A stretch of DNA of 64,000 nucleotides from Bradyrhizobium sp. RP6 (GCF_003837805.1 NZ_RQIT01000011.1:1-64000), one strand, 5' to 3'. Shown: positions 17,125 through 25,972, counted from the first letter of the stretch. The notes: a model not told the origin generated them from the sequence alone. Numbers and translations are program-made.

Positions 17125-17820
17125 TCAGTTTCCGTGCAGGCGCGCGGTGGCGCGGCGGGCGAACCACTCGGCGGCGATCAATGCGCCCAGCGCCAGCACG
17201 ATCGAGACGATCACCAGCCGTCCCGCCGCGGCATCGCCGTCCGGCGTCTGGATCAGCGAATAGATCGCCGAGGAGATCGTCTGGGTCTCGCCGGGAATGT
17301 TGGAGACGAAGGTGATCGTCGCGCCGAACTCGCCGATCGCCTTGGCGAAGCCGAGAACCATGCCGGCGAGCACGCCGGGCAGCGCCAGCGGCAGCGTCAC
17401 CGTAAAGAACACTTTCCACGGTGCGGCGCCGAGTGTCTCGGCGGCCTGTTCGAGCCGGCGATCGATGGCCTCGATCGACAGCCGCATCGGGCGCACCAGC
17501 AGCGGAAACGACATCACGCCGCAGGCCAGCGCCGCGCCGGTCCAGCGGAATGAAAAGACGATGCCGAGATGGTCGGCGAGGAAGCCGCCGACGAGGCCGC
17601 GGCGGCCGAACGTCAGCAGGAGCAGATAGCCGGTGACGACGGGCGGCAGCACCAGAGGCAGATGCACGATGGCGTCGAGCAGCGATTTGCCCCAGAAATC
17701 ACGCCGCGCGAGCAGCCACGCCAACGCGATGCCGAACGGCGTCGCCACCAGCGTTGCAATGATGGCGACCCTGAGCGAGAGCAGGATCGCCGTCCATTCA
17801 GCAGGAGAAATCTCGGACAT
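17125..17820 (-). CDS. modB: Molybdate ABC transporter permease
   Basis: The product is a 231-aa inner-membrane permease with five or six helices and the EAA-type coupling loop AAETLGAAPWKVFFTVTLPL at about residues 135-155. It transports molybdate, needed for nitrogenase, nitrate reductase and other Mo enzymes. I chose the ATG at 17820, 13 nt after the modA stop. The frame extends upstream into modA and is not needed. The order modA-modB-modC on the minus strand is the standard operon. Confidence 0.93.
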   Translation of the reverse strand: MSEISPAEWTAILLSLRVAIIATLVATPFGIALAWLLARRDFWGKSLLDAIVHLPLVLPPVVTGYLLLLTFGRRGLVGGFLADHLGIVFSFRWTGAALACGVMSFPLLVRPMRLSIEAIDRRLEQAAETLGAAPWKVFFTVTLPLALPGVLAGMVLGFAKAIGEFGATITFVSNIPGETQTISSAIYSLIQTPDGDAAAGRLVIVSIVLALGALIAAEWFARRATARLHGN

Positions 17821-17833
17821 CAAGCCGCAGGCA

Positions 17834-18619
17834 TCAAGTCGTGGGACTGACCAGGAACCTGAAGCCGTACTTTTCAAAAATGGACTTGGCCGCCGAGGAG
17901 CGCAGGAAGGCCAGATAGCCGCTGGTCTCACCCTTCGCGGTCTTGGTCGCGGCGACGGGATAGACGATCGCGGGATGCGAAGCCGCCGGGAAGGTGCCGA
18001 TGGTCTTCACGCCGGGCTCGACCTTGGCATCGGTCGCGTAGACGATGCCGAGACTGGCTTCGCCGCGGGCGACCAGCGTCAGCGCGGCGCGGACGCTCTC
18101 GGTCATGGCGAATTTCGGCTCCGCGGCCTGCCAGGCGCCGAGCTTCTCCAGCGCGGCCCTGGCATATTTGCCGACTGGCACGGACTTCACGTCGCCGGTC
18201 GCGATCCTGCCGTTGCCGGCGAGCTTGGCGAGATCGAAGCCTTGCGCGATGTTGACGTCGTCGATCCTGGCATCCTTCGGCGCGATCAGCACGATGCTGT
18301 TGCCGAGCAGGTTGACTCTGGAAGGTTCGTTGATGGTCTTCTTGGCGATCGCGTAGTCCATCCAGTCGGTATCGGCCGAGACGAACACGTCGGCCGGCGC
18401 GCCCTGCTCGATCTGCTTGGCGAGCACCGAGCTTGCGGCATAGCTGACGCTGAACTTGATGCCGGTCTTGGCGGTGTAGGCGGCGTCGATCTCGTCCAGC
18501 GCGTTCTTCATCGAGGCGGCGGCGAACACGGTGATGGTCTTGTCCTCGGCGGCGGCGGGCGAGAGGGCCGCGCCAGCGAGGATCATGAAGGCAGTGAAAA
18601 GTCCTGAAATGCGTAACAT
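17834..18619 (-). CDS. modA: Molybdate-binding periplasmic protein
   Basis: The 261-aa protein has a signal peptide (about residues 1-24, ending AAA-ED) and the ModA hallmarks TVFAAASMKNALDEI near the mature N-terminus and ADVFVSADTDWMDY. It captures molybdate or tungstate in the periplasm for ModBC. The ATG at 18619 has GGAG 8 nt upstream. It is the first gene of modABC. I saw no convincing ModE palindrome in the 196 nt upstream. Confidence 0.93.
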   Translation of the reverse strand: MLRISGLFTAFMILAGAALSPAAAEDKTITVFAAASMKNALDEIDAAYTAKTGIKFSVSYAASSVLAKQIEQGAPADVFVSADTDWMDYAIAKKTINEPSRVNLLGNSIVLIAPKDARIDDVNIAQGFDLAKLAGNGRIATGDVKSVPVGKYARAALEKLGAWQAAEPKFAMTESVRAALTLVARGEASLGIVYATDAKVEPGVKTIGTFPAASHPAIVYPVAATKTAKGETSGYLAFLRSSAAKSIFEKYGFRFLVSPTT

Positions 18620-18815
18620 GGGGAGCGCTCCGTGCGAGTCCGCGCGCGCAAGATGCACGCGCAAGTCCGGCGTTGGGTGGGTCGATGCGACGGGTGGAAG
18701 CGCTGCTCCACGCGGCCCGGCAGCGGCTTACGACCGGCAGGGATATCGCTCCAGGCAAACATAGCAGGCCGAGGCGTCAGGTCAAAGGGCGACCGTTTGG
18801 TCAGTTTAACGGCGC

Positions 18816-19319
18816 CTATTGCGCCGGCAGGATTGCGATCGAGACCGAATTGTCCCTGGCGCCGCTGACCTGGAGCAGAAAGGGTTGCGCCGAAAGCTGG
18901 TATTTTATGATCTTGCGGATGCCCTCGCAATCGGTCGCGCCGCTGAAGGCCACGGGCTTGAGGGCATGCCCATCCTGGACCACGTCGACCCAGGCGCCAG
19001 TGGACAGGCTGATCGTGTAGAGCCCGGCCTTGGCGGATTTGACGCTGGTGAATCCGGCAAAGGTGCCGTCCTTTGGCGCGCGCTCTGGCCTCATCGGCAG
19101 CCTTGCTTCACTCGGGACAACCAACTCCAGCGTGACGGCCGAGGACGGCAATGCCGCCTGCTCGCTTCCCGAGGCGAGCCTGGTGCGGTCCGGTGCCATG
19201 AGCGCGGCGCGCTCGCGCTCGATCGGCCATTTGAACTTGTCGCAGCCGCTGGGCTCCTCGGCGGCAAAAGCGGAAGTCGCGCTGATTGTGAGCGCAGTGA
19301 GGAAGATGAGGGCGCGCAT
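18816..19319 (-). CDS. Secreted hypothetical protein
   Basis: This 167-aa protein has a signal peptide (about residues 1-20, ending AFA-AE). The mature part begins with a conserved-looking EEPSGCDKFKWPIERERA segment and has two cysteines, the second in ATDCEGIRK. The rest is predicted beta-rich with a VSGARDNSVSIAI end. The ATG at 19319 has GGGA 7 nt upstream. I recall similar unnamed proteins in Bradyrhizobium but know no function. It sits upstream of modA on the same strand with a 196-nt gap, so it is probably separate. Confidence 0.65.
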   Translation of the reverse strand: MRALIFLTALTISATSAFAAEEPSGCDKFKWPIERERAALMAPDRTRLASGSEQAALPSSAVTLELVVPSEARLPMRPERAPKDGTFAGFTSVKSAKAGLYTISLSTGAWVDVVQDGHALKPVAFSGATDCEGIRKIIKYQLSAQPFLLQVSGARDNSVSIAILPAQ

Positions 19320-19533
19320 GTGAAATCCCATCGTTGGCCACGCGACCGGCGCGAGGCTTGCAGTCAGGCTTGTCAAAAGATGGGATGCACATCCCCAGAT
19401 GCCGCGGGCTTACGGCTCGGCGGCAGCACGATCCTAACGCATGATGACGACGCGAACCAACCAACGAGTTCGTCATCCGGGGGGCTCGCTTCGCGGCCCG
19501 GGACGACGGCGGTGGATGAGGCGGCGGCGCAGC

Positions 19534-20478
19534 TTACGGCTTCGCGTCGCCTGCGTGCAGCACCGCCTTGCAGGCCGCGGGCATCTGCGCCAGCGTCATC
19601 GGCGGCTTCGGCTTTGGCGGCTCCGGCGGCGGTTTGGGGTGCAGCACCGCGTCGGAGAACCAGTAGGCGAGATCGGCGGGTTTGCAGCCTTCGTCCTCGG
19701 CCTGTGACGGCTGGCCCTCGCATTCGCCGGCCCCCGGCGGGCAGCGCATGCGGATGTGGAAGTGGTAGTCGTGGCCCCACCATGGCCGGATCTTCGACAG
19801 CCAGGCGCGATCGCCCTTGGCTTCGCGGCACAACGCCTTCTTGATCGCGGCGTTGACGAAGATGCGCTGCACGGCGGGCTCCCGCGCCGCATCGCGCAGC
19901 ACCAGCACATGGCCAGGCGTGAACACCTTGGGATCGACGTCGAGCCGGTCCTGGCGCACCATCATCACGGCCGACATGTCCTCGCGCTCCTCGCGCGAGA
20001 GCCGGCGGTTCGGCATCGGGGTCAGCCAGATGTCCGCATCGAGGCCGATCTGGTGGCTGGCATGGCCGGACAGCGCCGGCCCGCCGCGCGGCTGGGCGAT
20101 GTCGCCGACCAGGATGCCGGGCCATCCCGCGTCCTTGTGCGCTTTCGCCGCGAGCCGCTTGATCAGTGCGATCATGTCCGGGTGGCCGTAGCTGCGATTG
20201 CGCGACAGCCGCATCACCTGCCAATAGTCCCCGTTGACCGGAATCTGCTCCGCGCCGCCGATGCAGCCCTTGGCGTATGAGCCGATGACATGGGCCGGCC
20301 CTTTCGACGGCAGCAGCTTTCGCGCGAACAGTTCCTTGGCGGCGAGATCGGGGTCGTTCGGATTGGCGAGCGGCGGCAGCGGCTTCGGGTTGATGCTGCC
20401 CTTGTCCTGGGCCAGCGCACCGCTGGCAGCAAGGAGAGCAAGCGAGAGCAGGAGGAGTGTGATGCTGCGGCGACTCAT
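19534..20478 (-). CDS. mepA: Penicillin-insensitive murein endopeptidase
   Basis: The 314-aa periplasmic LAS-family metallopeptidase cuts D-Ala-mDAP crosslinks in peptidoglycan. A signal peptide (about residues 1-23) is followed by the zinc motifs SGHASHQIGLDADIW and WWGHDYHFHIRM. Conserved cysteines flank the domain. The C-terminus has a Pro/Lys-rich stretch (about residues 275-292) and a short tail with one Cys, longer than the E. coli enzyme. The ATG at 20478 has AAGGA about 8 nt upstream. It is divergent from the PAS-GGDEF-EAL gene. Confidence 0.92.
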   Translation of the reverse strand: MSRRSITLLLLSLALLAASGALAQDKGSINPKPLPPLANPNDPDLAAKELFARKLLPSKGPAHVIGSYAKGCIGGAEQIPVNGDYWQVMRLSRNRSYGHPDMIALIKRLAAKAHKDAGWPGILVGDIAQPRGGPALSGHASHQIGLDADIWLTPMPNRRLSREEREDMSAVMMVRQDRLDVDPKVFTPGHVLVLRDAAREPAVQRIFVNAAIKKALCREAKGDRAWLSKIRPWWGHDYHFHIRMRCPPGAGECEGQPSQAEDEGCKPADLAYWFSDAVLHPKPPPEPPKPKPPMTLAQMPAACKAVLHAGDAKP

Positions 20479-20883
20479 GCTGACGTCCTTATAGCCCAAT
20501 GCGGCATCAGGGTTAAGAACGAGGCATTGAGCGGATCGCAACATCACGGCGCACGGGCCCCAAATCGCGTCTCAAATTGCCGCTTCTTAACGCCGCAATA
20601 ACCGTATCCCGCATTGACCAAAATTCGTGCGCGGAGGGAGGAATATCCGCGGACCGCATGCAATCGCGTGGCGATTTCGGAACGGATTTAAGCGCGCGCG
20701 CAATTTTGCGCCGGGTCGCCCATTGATTGCGGAGCCGGACTGAGTGCGACCGTGCTTGCCGCCGCAGCCGCGCCGCGCAAAGAGGCAGCAGGCTCCGCCT
20801 CGCGCGGACCGCGGCCGGGGCAAGATTACTTTTTTTTCAGACACTTGCCTCAAGACTTGCGGCCGCCGGAACGACTGGGACGA
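20479..20883. other. 405-nt intergenic region between mepA and the GGDEF-EAL gene
   Basis: This region holds divergent promoters by position. The only site-like sequence I see is TTAA-N7-ATAAC at 20587-20602, one mismatch from a CtrA box. A run of eight or nine T at about 20828-20837 lies near the GGDEF-EAL start. The frame of that gene is open through part of this region, but its residues look non-coding. Confidence 0.5.
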
Positions 20884-23097
20884 GTGAAGTTGAGTTTGGG
20901 GTCTCGAAGAACAAAAAAGCGAAAGCAAAACGTGCCTGCCCGCGCCGGCAGAAAGGCGCGCAAGCCGCGTTTCGCGTGCGCGACCCGAGACCTTGTCGAG
21001 CGCGACGAAGTCCTGCGCAGCCGCGCCGAGGCAGAAGCCGCGATTGCGGAAGCGCGCAAATCCCATGAACGCCTGCGCCAGGCCATCGATATCCTGCCGC
21101 AGGGCATCGTGTTCCTCGATGCCGAAGGCCGCTACGTCCTCTGGAACAAGAAATACGCCGAGATCTACAGCAAGACCGCCGATCTGTTCGAGGAAGGCGC
21201 GCGCCTCGAAGACACGCTGCGCATCGGCGTCGCCCGCGGCGACTATCCCGAGGCCATCGGCCATGAGGACGAGTGGATCGCCGAACGTCTGCAAAAGCTC
21301 TATCAGCCCGGTGCGCGCCACGAGCAGAGGCTGTCGGACGGCCGCGTCATCCTGATCGACGAACGCCTGACCGACGATGGAGGCGTCGTCGGCCTGCGCG
21401 TCGACATCACCGAATTGAAGCAGCGCGAGGCCTCGTTCCGCCTGCTGTTCGACGGCAATCCCGTGCCCATGATCGTCTGCGCGCTGGATGACGAGCGCAT
21501 CATCGCCGTCAACGACGCCGCGGTGGCGCATTACGGCTACAGCCGGGCCGAATTCGAGAAACTGAAGATCCGCTCCCTGCAGGCCTTCGACAGCGAGCCG
21601 CCCTGGACCGCCGAGCGCTCCAGCGAGGAGCAGGCCGGGCGCACCTGGAAGCACGTCAAGGCCGATGGCGCCTTGATCGATCTTGCGATCTACTCCCGCG
21701 AACTGACCTATGCCGAGCGGCCCGCGGTGCTGCTCGCGCTGATGGACATCACCGAGCGCAAGCGCGCCGAGGCGCGGCTCGCCTTCATGGCCCAGCATGA
21801 CGCCCTGACCGGCCTTCCCAATCGCAGCCTGCTACGGCAGGAGATGGACGAGATGCTGCTGCACACGCGGCGCGGCGCCGAGAAGGTCGCGCTGCTGATA
21901 CTCGGGCTCGACAATTTCAAGGCGGTCAACGACACGCTGGGGCATGCGGTCGGCGACAAGCTCCTGCGCGGCGTCGCCAAGCGGCTGCGCTCCACCCTGC
22001 GCGAGGAGGATGCGCTGGCGCGCCTCAACTCCGACGAGTTCGCGATCGTGCAGAGCGGGCTGGCGCGCCCCGAGGACGCGGTGATACTGGCCAAGCGGCT
22101 GCTCGAGGCCATCGCCGATCCCTATCTGCTCGACGGCCATTCCGTGGTGATCGGCGCCTCGATCGGGATCGCGATGGCGCCGGGTGACGGCGAAGATTCC
22201 GAGAAGCTGCTCAAGAGCGCCGACATGGCGCTGTCGCGGGCCAAGCTGGATGCGCGCGGCACCTTCGCCTTCTTCGAGGCCGCGCTCGATGCGAAGGCGC
22301 AGAGCCGCCGCAAGATCGAGGTCGAGCTGCGCGACGCGATCCAGAACGACGTGCTCCGTCCCTATTACCAGCCGCTGATCGATCTCCAGGGCGGCCGCAT
22401 CACCGGCTTCGAGGCGCTGGTGCGCTGGCCGCATGCCGAGCGCGGCATGGTCTCTCCGGCCGAGTTCATCCCGGTTGCCGAGGACACCGGCCTGATCAAT
22501 CCGCTCGGCGGGCTGATGCTGCGCCGGGCGTGCCTCGATGCTGCGGCCTGGCCCGACGACGTCCGCGTCGCCGTCAACCTGTCGCCGCTCCAGTTCCGCA
22601 GCGGCAATCTGCTCTCGATGGTGACGGACGCGCTGAAACATTCCGGCCTACCGCCGCGGCGGCTCGAGCTCGAGATCACCGAGACGCTGCTCCTGGAGAA
22701 GAGCGCGCAGGTGCTGGCGACGCTGCACGCGCTGCGTGCGCTCGGCGTGCGCATCTCGATGGACGATTTCGGCACCGGCTATTCCAGCCTCAGCTATCTG
22801 CGCAGCTTCCCCTTCGACAAGATCAAGATCGACCAGTCCTTCGTGCGCGATCTCGGGGCCAACCGCGAGGCCCAGGCGATCATCCGCTCCATCGTCAGCC
22901 TCGGCAAGGGCCTCGGCGTCACGATCACGGCCGAAGGCGTCGAGACCGAAGCCGAGCTCAGCTGTCTCAGGGCGGAAGGCTGCCACGAGGGCCAGGGCTT
23001 TCTGTTCAGCAAGGCCCGGCCGAATGCGGAGATCATCAGCCTGCTCGCGGCGCAGCGCGGCATCGATGGCGACGAGGACGCCGCGCTGGTCGCGTGA
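20884..23097 (+). CDS. PAS-GGDEF-EAL protein, probable c-di-GMP phosphodiesterase
   Basis: The protein is about 737 aa from a GTG at 20884; the frame is open to 20752 and the true start is uncertain. Two PAS domains (about residues 50-160 and 175-295) precede a GGDEF domain (about 305-465) and an EAL domain (about 480-725). The cyclase signature reads LNSDEF in place of GGDEF, so cyclase activity is doubtful. The EAL domain keeps FEALVRW, ELEITET, DDFGTGYSSL and KIDQSFV, so it should hydrolyse c-di-GMP. No transmembrane helix is seen, which suggests cytosolic sensing of redox, light or ligand by PAS. Confidence 0.88.
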   Translation: MKLSLGSRRTKKRKQNVPARAGRKARKPRFACATRDLVERDEVLRSRAEAEAAIAEARKSHERLRQAIDILPQGIVFLDAEGRYVLWNKKYAEIYSKTADLFEEGARLEDTLRIGVARGDYPEAIGHEDEWIAERLQKLYQPGARHEQRLSDGRVILIDERLTDDGGVVGLRVDITELKQREASFRLLFDGNPVPMIVCALDDERIIAVNDAAVAHYGYSRAEFEKLKIRSLQAFDSEPPWTAERSSEEQAGRTWKHVKADGALIDLAIYSRELTYAERPAVLLALMDITERKRAEARLAFMAQHDALTGLPNRSLLRQEMDEMLLHTRRGAEKVALLILGLDNFKAVNDTLGHAVGDKLLRGVAKRLRSTLREEDALARLNSDEFAIVQSGLARPEDAVILAKRLLEAIADPYLLDGHSVVIGASIGIAMAPGDGEDSEKLLKSADMALSRAKLDARGTFAFFEAALDAKAQSRRKIEVELRDAIQNDVLRPYYQPLIDLQGGRITGFEALVRWPHAERGMVSPAEFIPVAEDTGLINPLGGLMLRRACLDAAAWPDDVRVAVNLSPLQFRSGNLLSMVTDALKHSGLPPRRLELEITETLLLEKSAQVLATLHALRALGVRISMDDFGTGYSSLSYLRSFPFDKIKIDQSFVRDLGANREAQAIIRSIVSLGKGLGVTITAEGVETEAELSCLRAEGCHEGQGFLFSKARPNAEIISLLAAQRGIDGDEDAALVA

Positions 23098-23213
23098 GCG
23101 GCGGTGCTCCTTCAGAGCCATTCGTTCGCGCTCGCAAATATCTCAATGTGAGGGAGCGGGTCAGGGCTCTCTCCTCTAGGGGGCCTCGCCCGGAGGAGAC
23201 ACCCTCTCCCCAG

Positions 23214-23237
23214 CCCTCCTCCGCAAGCGGGGGAGGG
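23214..23237. repeat. Short G/C palindrome between convergent genes
   Basis: CCCTCCTCCGC pairs with GCGGGGGAGGG around AA, with one mismatch. It lies in the 164-nt gap between the GGDEF-EAL gene and the convergent flavoprotein gene. It may act as a bidirectional transcription barrier or be a repeat fragment. No T-run follows. Confidence 0.5.
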
Positions 23238-23261
23238 AGCGCAGCACCGTTTGGGCCGCCA

Positions 23262-24413
23262 TCAACTCCCCGCCAAGATCGCCTTCCCCACAACCTCATA
23301 ATGCGTGTCGCGCGCCTGGATCTGCTGCGCGATGGCGTGCATGTCGCGGAACCGGCGCTCGAACGGATGGCTGCGGAACACCGCGGTCGCGCCGGCCATG
23401 TGATAGGCGGCGTCGACCACGCGTGCGGATTGATGGATGGTCCAGGTCGCGGCGAGGCGGACCGCGCTGCGATGTGCCGCGCTGAATTCCCCGGTCGCAG
23501 CGAGGTCGCGCCACATCGCGCCTGCAGCCGCATAGAGATAGGCGCGGGCGGCGCGCAAATCACCCTCGGTGCGGCCGATCAGCCCCTGGATGGCCTGGTT
23601 GTCGCGCATGGCGCCAGCCGCCAGCGATTGGTGCTTCTCCCGCGCCAGCGCGATAGCCGCATCCAGCGTGGCGCGCGCGACGCCGAGCGATACCGCGGCA
23701 AAGCCGAGGCTGAAGGTCGAGCCGGTGCCGATCCTGTAGAGCGCGCCTGTCTCGCGGAGCGCGGTCGGCGCGTCGCGAAACGCCGTGAAGCGCTCGGGGA
23801 TGAAGAGCTCGTTCACCTCGTAGGAATCCGTGCCGGTGCCGGCGAGCCCGATCGCCTGCCAGACGTCGTGCAAGGTCGCGCGCGCTACAGGAAACAGGAT
23901 GGTGCGCACTTCCGGCGATCCATCGGCATTCTTGCGCGGCACGCCGTCAGCGCCGACGATGCGGACATGCGCGCCCAGCCAGCTCGCCTGCCGCGAGCCC
24001 GAGGCAAAGTCCCAGCGCGCGGTGACGCGATAGCCGCCCTCGACCGCACGCGCCTCATGTGCGATCGCGCCCCAGGCGAGGATTCCGGGCGGGGTGTTGA
24101 ATATTTCCTGCGCGGTGCCGTGGTCGAGCCAGGCTGCGATCATCGCGCAGACACTGCACTGGCCGAGACACCAGGCGGTGGACGCATCCGCCTTGGCGAT
24201 TTCCTCCAGCATCTGCATGAAGACTTCCGGCGGAGCTTGCGCGCCGCCGAGGCTCTGCGGCAGTAGCGCCCGGTAGAGCCCGTTCTCGATCAGCGCGGCC
24301 ACGACGCCCGGCGTCAGCCGTCGCGTCCGCTCGATCTCGTCGGCCTCGCGTGCAATCATCGGCACGATGGCGCGGGCACGTTCGACCAGCCCGGATCCGG
24401 GAGTTGCGTTCAT
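23262..24413 (-). CDS. Acyl-CoA dehydrogenase-family flavoprotein (monooxygenase-like)
   Basis: The 383-aa protein has the acyl-CoA dehydrogenase fold: N-terminal helices (about residues 10-110), a central beta domain with ARWDFASGSRQASWLGAHV, and a C-terminal helical domain of the Acyl-CoA_dh_2 type. The sequence resembles SfnB/DszC/HpaB-like FMN-dependent oxygenases more than classical beta-oxidation enzymes. The usual catalytic Glu of the C-terminal domain is not evident. It may be a flavin-dependent monooxygenase needing a separate reductase. No reductase gene is adjacent. Confidence 0.8.
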   Translation of the reverse strand: MNATPGSGLVERARAIVPMIAREADEIERTRRLTPGVVAALIENGLYRALLPQSLGGAQAPPEVFMQMLEEIAKADASTAWCLGQCSVCAMIAAWLDHGTAQEIFNTPPGILAWGAIAHEARAVEGGYRVTARWDFASGSRQASWLGAHVRIVGADGVPRKNADGSPEVRTILFPVARATLHDVWQAIGLAGTGTDSYEVNELFIPERFTAFRDAPTALRETGALYRIGTGSTFSLGFAAVSLGVARATLDAAIALAREKHQSLAAGAMRDNQAIQGLIGRTEGDLRAARAYLYAAAGAMWRDLAATGEFSAAHRSAVRLAATWTIHQSARVVDAAYHMAGATAVFRSHPFERRFRDMHAIAQQIQARDTHYEVVGKAILAGS

Positions 24414-24583
24414 CGCGCTTGTCCTCGCTCCTTCTATCGTGAGGAGTAAGAGACGCGATCGTGGTCCATTCCGCTGTTGGGATCAAGGCAATGCCGTTGT
24501 CATCCCGGGTCGTGCCGTGTGGGTGCGTGAGGATGACGACAGAGAATCAGACTTTCACCGTCACACATCGGCTCAGGTCAGGC

Positions 24584-24832
24584 CTACTTGGTCTTGTCGC
24601 CCATGTGGTGAGGCGTCGAAGTGGCGGGGCCGCCGGTGTAATGATGGCCGCCTGACTTCGCCTTGGTCGAGGCGCCGGTCGTTTCCTTCTTGCCCATGTG
24701 GTGAGGGACTTCCGTCTTCGGCCCACCGCTGTAGTGGTGACCGTTCTTTTCCTTATCCGTGGTCTGAGCCATCGCCGGCGCAGCCAGCAGCGAAACGACG
24801 CCGAACGCGACCAAGAGCTTCTTCGTGATCAT
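24584..24832 (-). CDS. Small secreted His-rich protein with a duplicated motif
   Basis: This 82-aa protein has a signal peptide (about residues 1-22, ending AMA-QT). The mature part carries two copies of a 17-residue motif, HHYSGGPKTEVPHHMG and HHYTGGPATSTPHHMG, separated by a Lys/Thr/Ala linker. Each copy has two His pairs and a Met, which suggests copper or nickel binding in the periplasm. The ATG at 24832 is favoured because GGGAG lies 7 nt upstream; 24838 is the alternative. It is divergent from the FNR/FixK-box cluster. I do not recognise a named family. Confidence 0.7.
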   Translation of the reverse strand: MITKKLLVAFGVVSLLAAPAMAQTTDKEKNGHHYSGGPKTEVPHHMGKKETTGASTKAKSGGHHYTGGPATSTPHHMGDKTK

Positions 24833-24976
24833 GTCCATTCTCCCGGGTTGTAGAAAGAGGCATCATAAGAGGCAGTGGAAGGTTCCACTTTGAGAAAGCT
24901 CAAGCAAAGAACGTTCGCAAATCACGCGTGACCGCGGCCGCCGATGATGCAGGGCAAGTGAGGACCTGTCGGAAAC

Positions 24977-24990
24977 TTGATGTGAATCAA
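24977..24990 (+). promoter_or_regulatory. FNR/FixK-type box
   Basis: TTGAT-GTGA-ATCAA is a perfect match to the anaerobox TTGAT-N4-ATCAA used by FNR/FixK regulators. Its centre is about 57 nt upstream of the GTG start at 25041. A class II activation geometry would put the start of transcription near 25025, and a TAGGCT at 25012-25017 fits a -10 there. Confidence 0.7.
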
Positions 24991-25040
24991 CGATGGTGAC
25001 GATCGCGCCGCTAGGCTTCCGATAGCCGCAGGAGCGTGCC

Positions 25041-25295
25041 GTGACGGTGCAAGACCATTCCGGGTTTCAGGAGCGCCCGCAGGAGCGCATGTCCACCAAG
25101 GCCAAGGCCGGCCTCGCCCTGATGGGATTCCTGGGCATTGCCGGCGCGCTGCTGTTCACCGAACACCGGGCCCACGTGCTCGGGCTTCTGGTCTGGCTGC
25201 CCCTGCTCGCCTGTCCGCTCATGCACGTCTTCATGCATGGCGGGCACGGCCACCATCACGGCGGCGGCCGGCCGGACGATCAGAGGAGCGTGTGA
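25041..25295 (+). CDS. DUF2933-type small membrane protein
   Basis: The 84-aa protein has two hydrophobic segments (about residues 22-40 and 46-64) and a His/Gly-rich tail (HGGHGHHHGGG). This matches DUF2933 proteins, small bitopic or hairpin proteins often found near heavy-metal resistance and membrane-methyltransferase genes. The GTG at 25041 has GGAG 7 nt upstream. Its stop overlaps the next gene's start (TGATG at 25293), so they are coupled. It is the first gene after the FNR/FixK-type box. The biochemical role is unknown; metal binding by the tail is likely. Confidence 0.8.
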   Translation: MTVQDHSGFQERPQERMSTKAKAGLALMGFLGIAGALLFTEHRAHVLGLLVWLPLLACPLMHVFMHGGHGHHHGGGRPDDQRSV

Positions 25296-25972
25296 TGCAC
25301 GACGCTGCGCCGGCCTATGGTCTCTGGAGTCTCGTCGTCGTCAATTCGGCGGTCTTCATCCTGTTCGCCTACAGTTTCTTCAAGCCGCAGACCTCGCGCG
25401 ACTGGCGCTCGTTCGGCGCGTTCAGTGCGTTCCTGGTGGCGCTGTTCGTCGAGATGTACGGCTTCCCGCTCACCATCTACTTCCTGTCGGGCTGGCTGCA
25501 GTCGCGCTATCCGAGCGTCGACTGGTTCTCGCATGATGCCGGCCATCTGCTCGAGATGATGTTCGGCTGGAAGACCAATCCGCACGCCGGTCCGTTCCAC
25601 GTCCTGAGCTTCATCTTCATCGGCGCAGGGTTCCTACTCATCGCCGCCGCCTGGAGAGTGCTGTACGACGCGCAGCAGACCCGGAGCCTCGCGACCACCG
25701 GGCCTTACAGTTACGTCCGGCATCCGCAATATGTCGGCTTCGTCCTGGTGATGTTCGGCTTCCTGCTGCAATGGCCGACCATCCTCACGCTGGCGATGTT
25801 TCCGGTCTTGACCGTCATGTACGTAAAGCTCGCGAGAGACGAGGAGCGGGACGCCAGGACGGAGTTCGGCGAAGCCTATGCGAAGTATGCCGCGGACGTC
25901 CCGGCTTTCATACCGCGCCTGAGCCGAATTCTCCGGCAGGGCTCGACCGGCGGGACCTATCGTCACGGCTGA
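25295..25972 (+). CDS. Isoprenylcysteine carboxyl methyltransferase-like membrane protein
   Basis: The 225-aa protein has about five hydrophobic helices. It ends in the ICMT/PEMT signature GPYSYVRHPQYVGF and DEERDARTEFGEAY, which bind S-adenosylmethionine and the lipid substrate. Bacterial members methylate unknown lipids or small molecules at the inner membrane. The ATG at 25295 overlaps the DUF2933 stop and has GGAG 6-7 nt upstream. A GTG at 25292 is in frame but less likely. The tight coupling to DUF2933 is a recurrent pairing and suggests a joint function. Confidence 0.85.
   Translation: MHDAAPAYGLWSLVVVNSAVFILFAYSFFKPQTSRDWRSFGAFSAFLVALFVEMYGFPLTIYFLSGWLQSRYPSVDWFSHDAGHLLEMMFGWKTNPHAGPFHVLSFIFIGAGFLLIAAAWRVLYDAQQTRSLATTGPYSYVRHPQYVGFVLVMFGFLLQWPTILTLAMFPVLTVMYVKLARDEERDARTEFGEAYAKYAADVPAFIPRLSRILRQGSTGGTYRHG

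Noticed and set aside
18620..18815. ModE-type molybdate operator upstream of modA
   Set aside because: I could not find the expected palindrome in this gap.
19471..19520. GTCATCC...GGGACGAC fragment between mepA and the secreted unknown
   Set aside because: It resembles the end of a palindromic repeat, but only a partial, decayed arm pair is visible.
20752..20883. GTG at 20752 as start of the PAS-GGDEF-EAL gene
   Set aside because: The first 44 residues include a poly-T-encoded FFF stretch and look non-coding. I kept 20884 but the choice is uncertain.
24485..24545. GTCATCCCGGG...GAGGATGACGAC arms upstream of the flavoprotein gene
   Set aside because: It may be a short repeat remnant, but pairing is weak and no second copy was seen.
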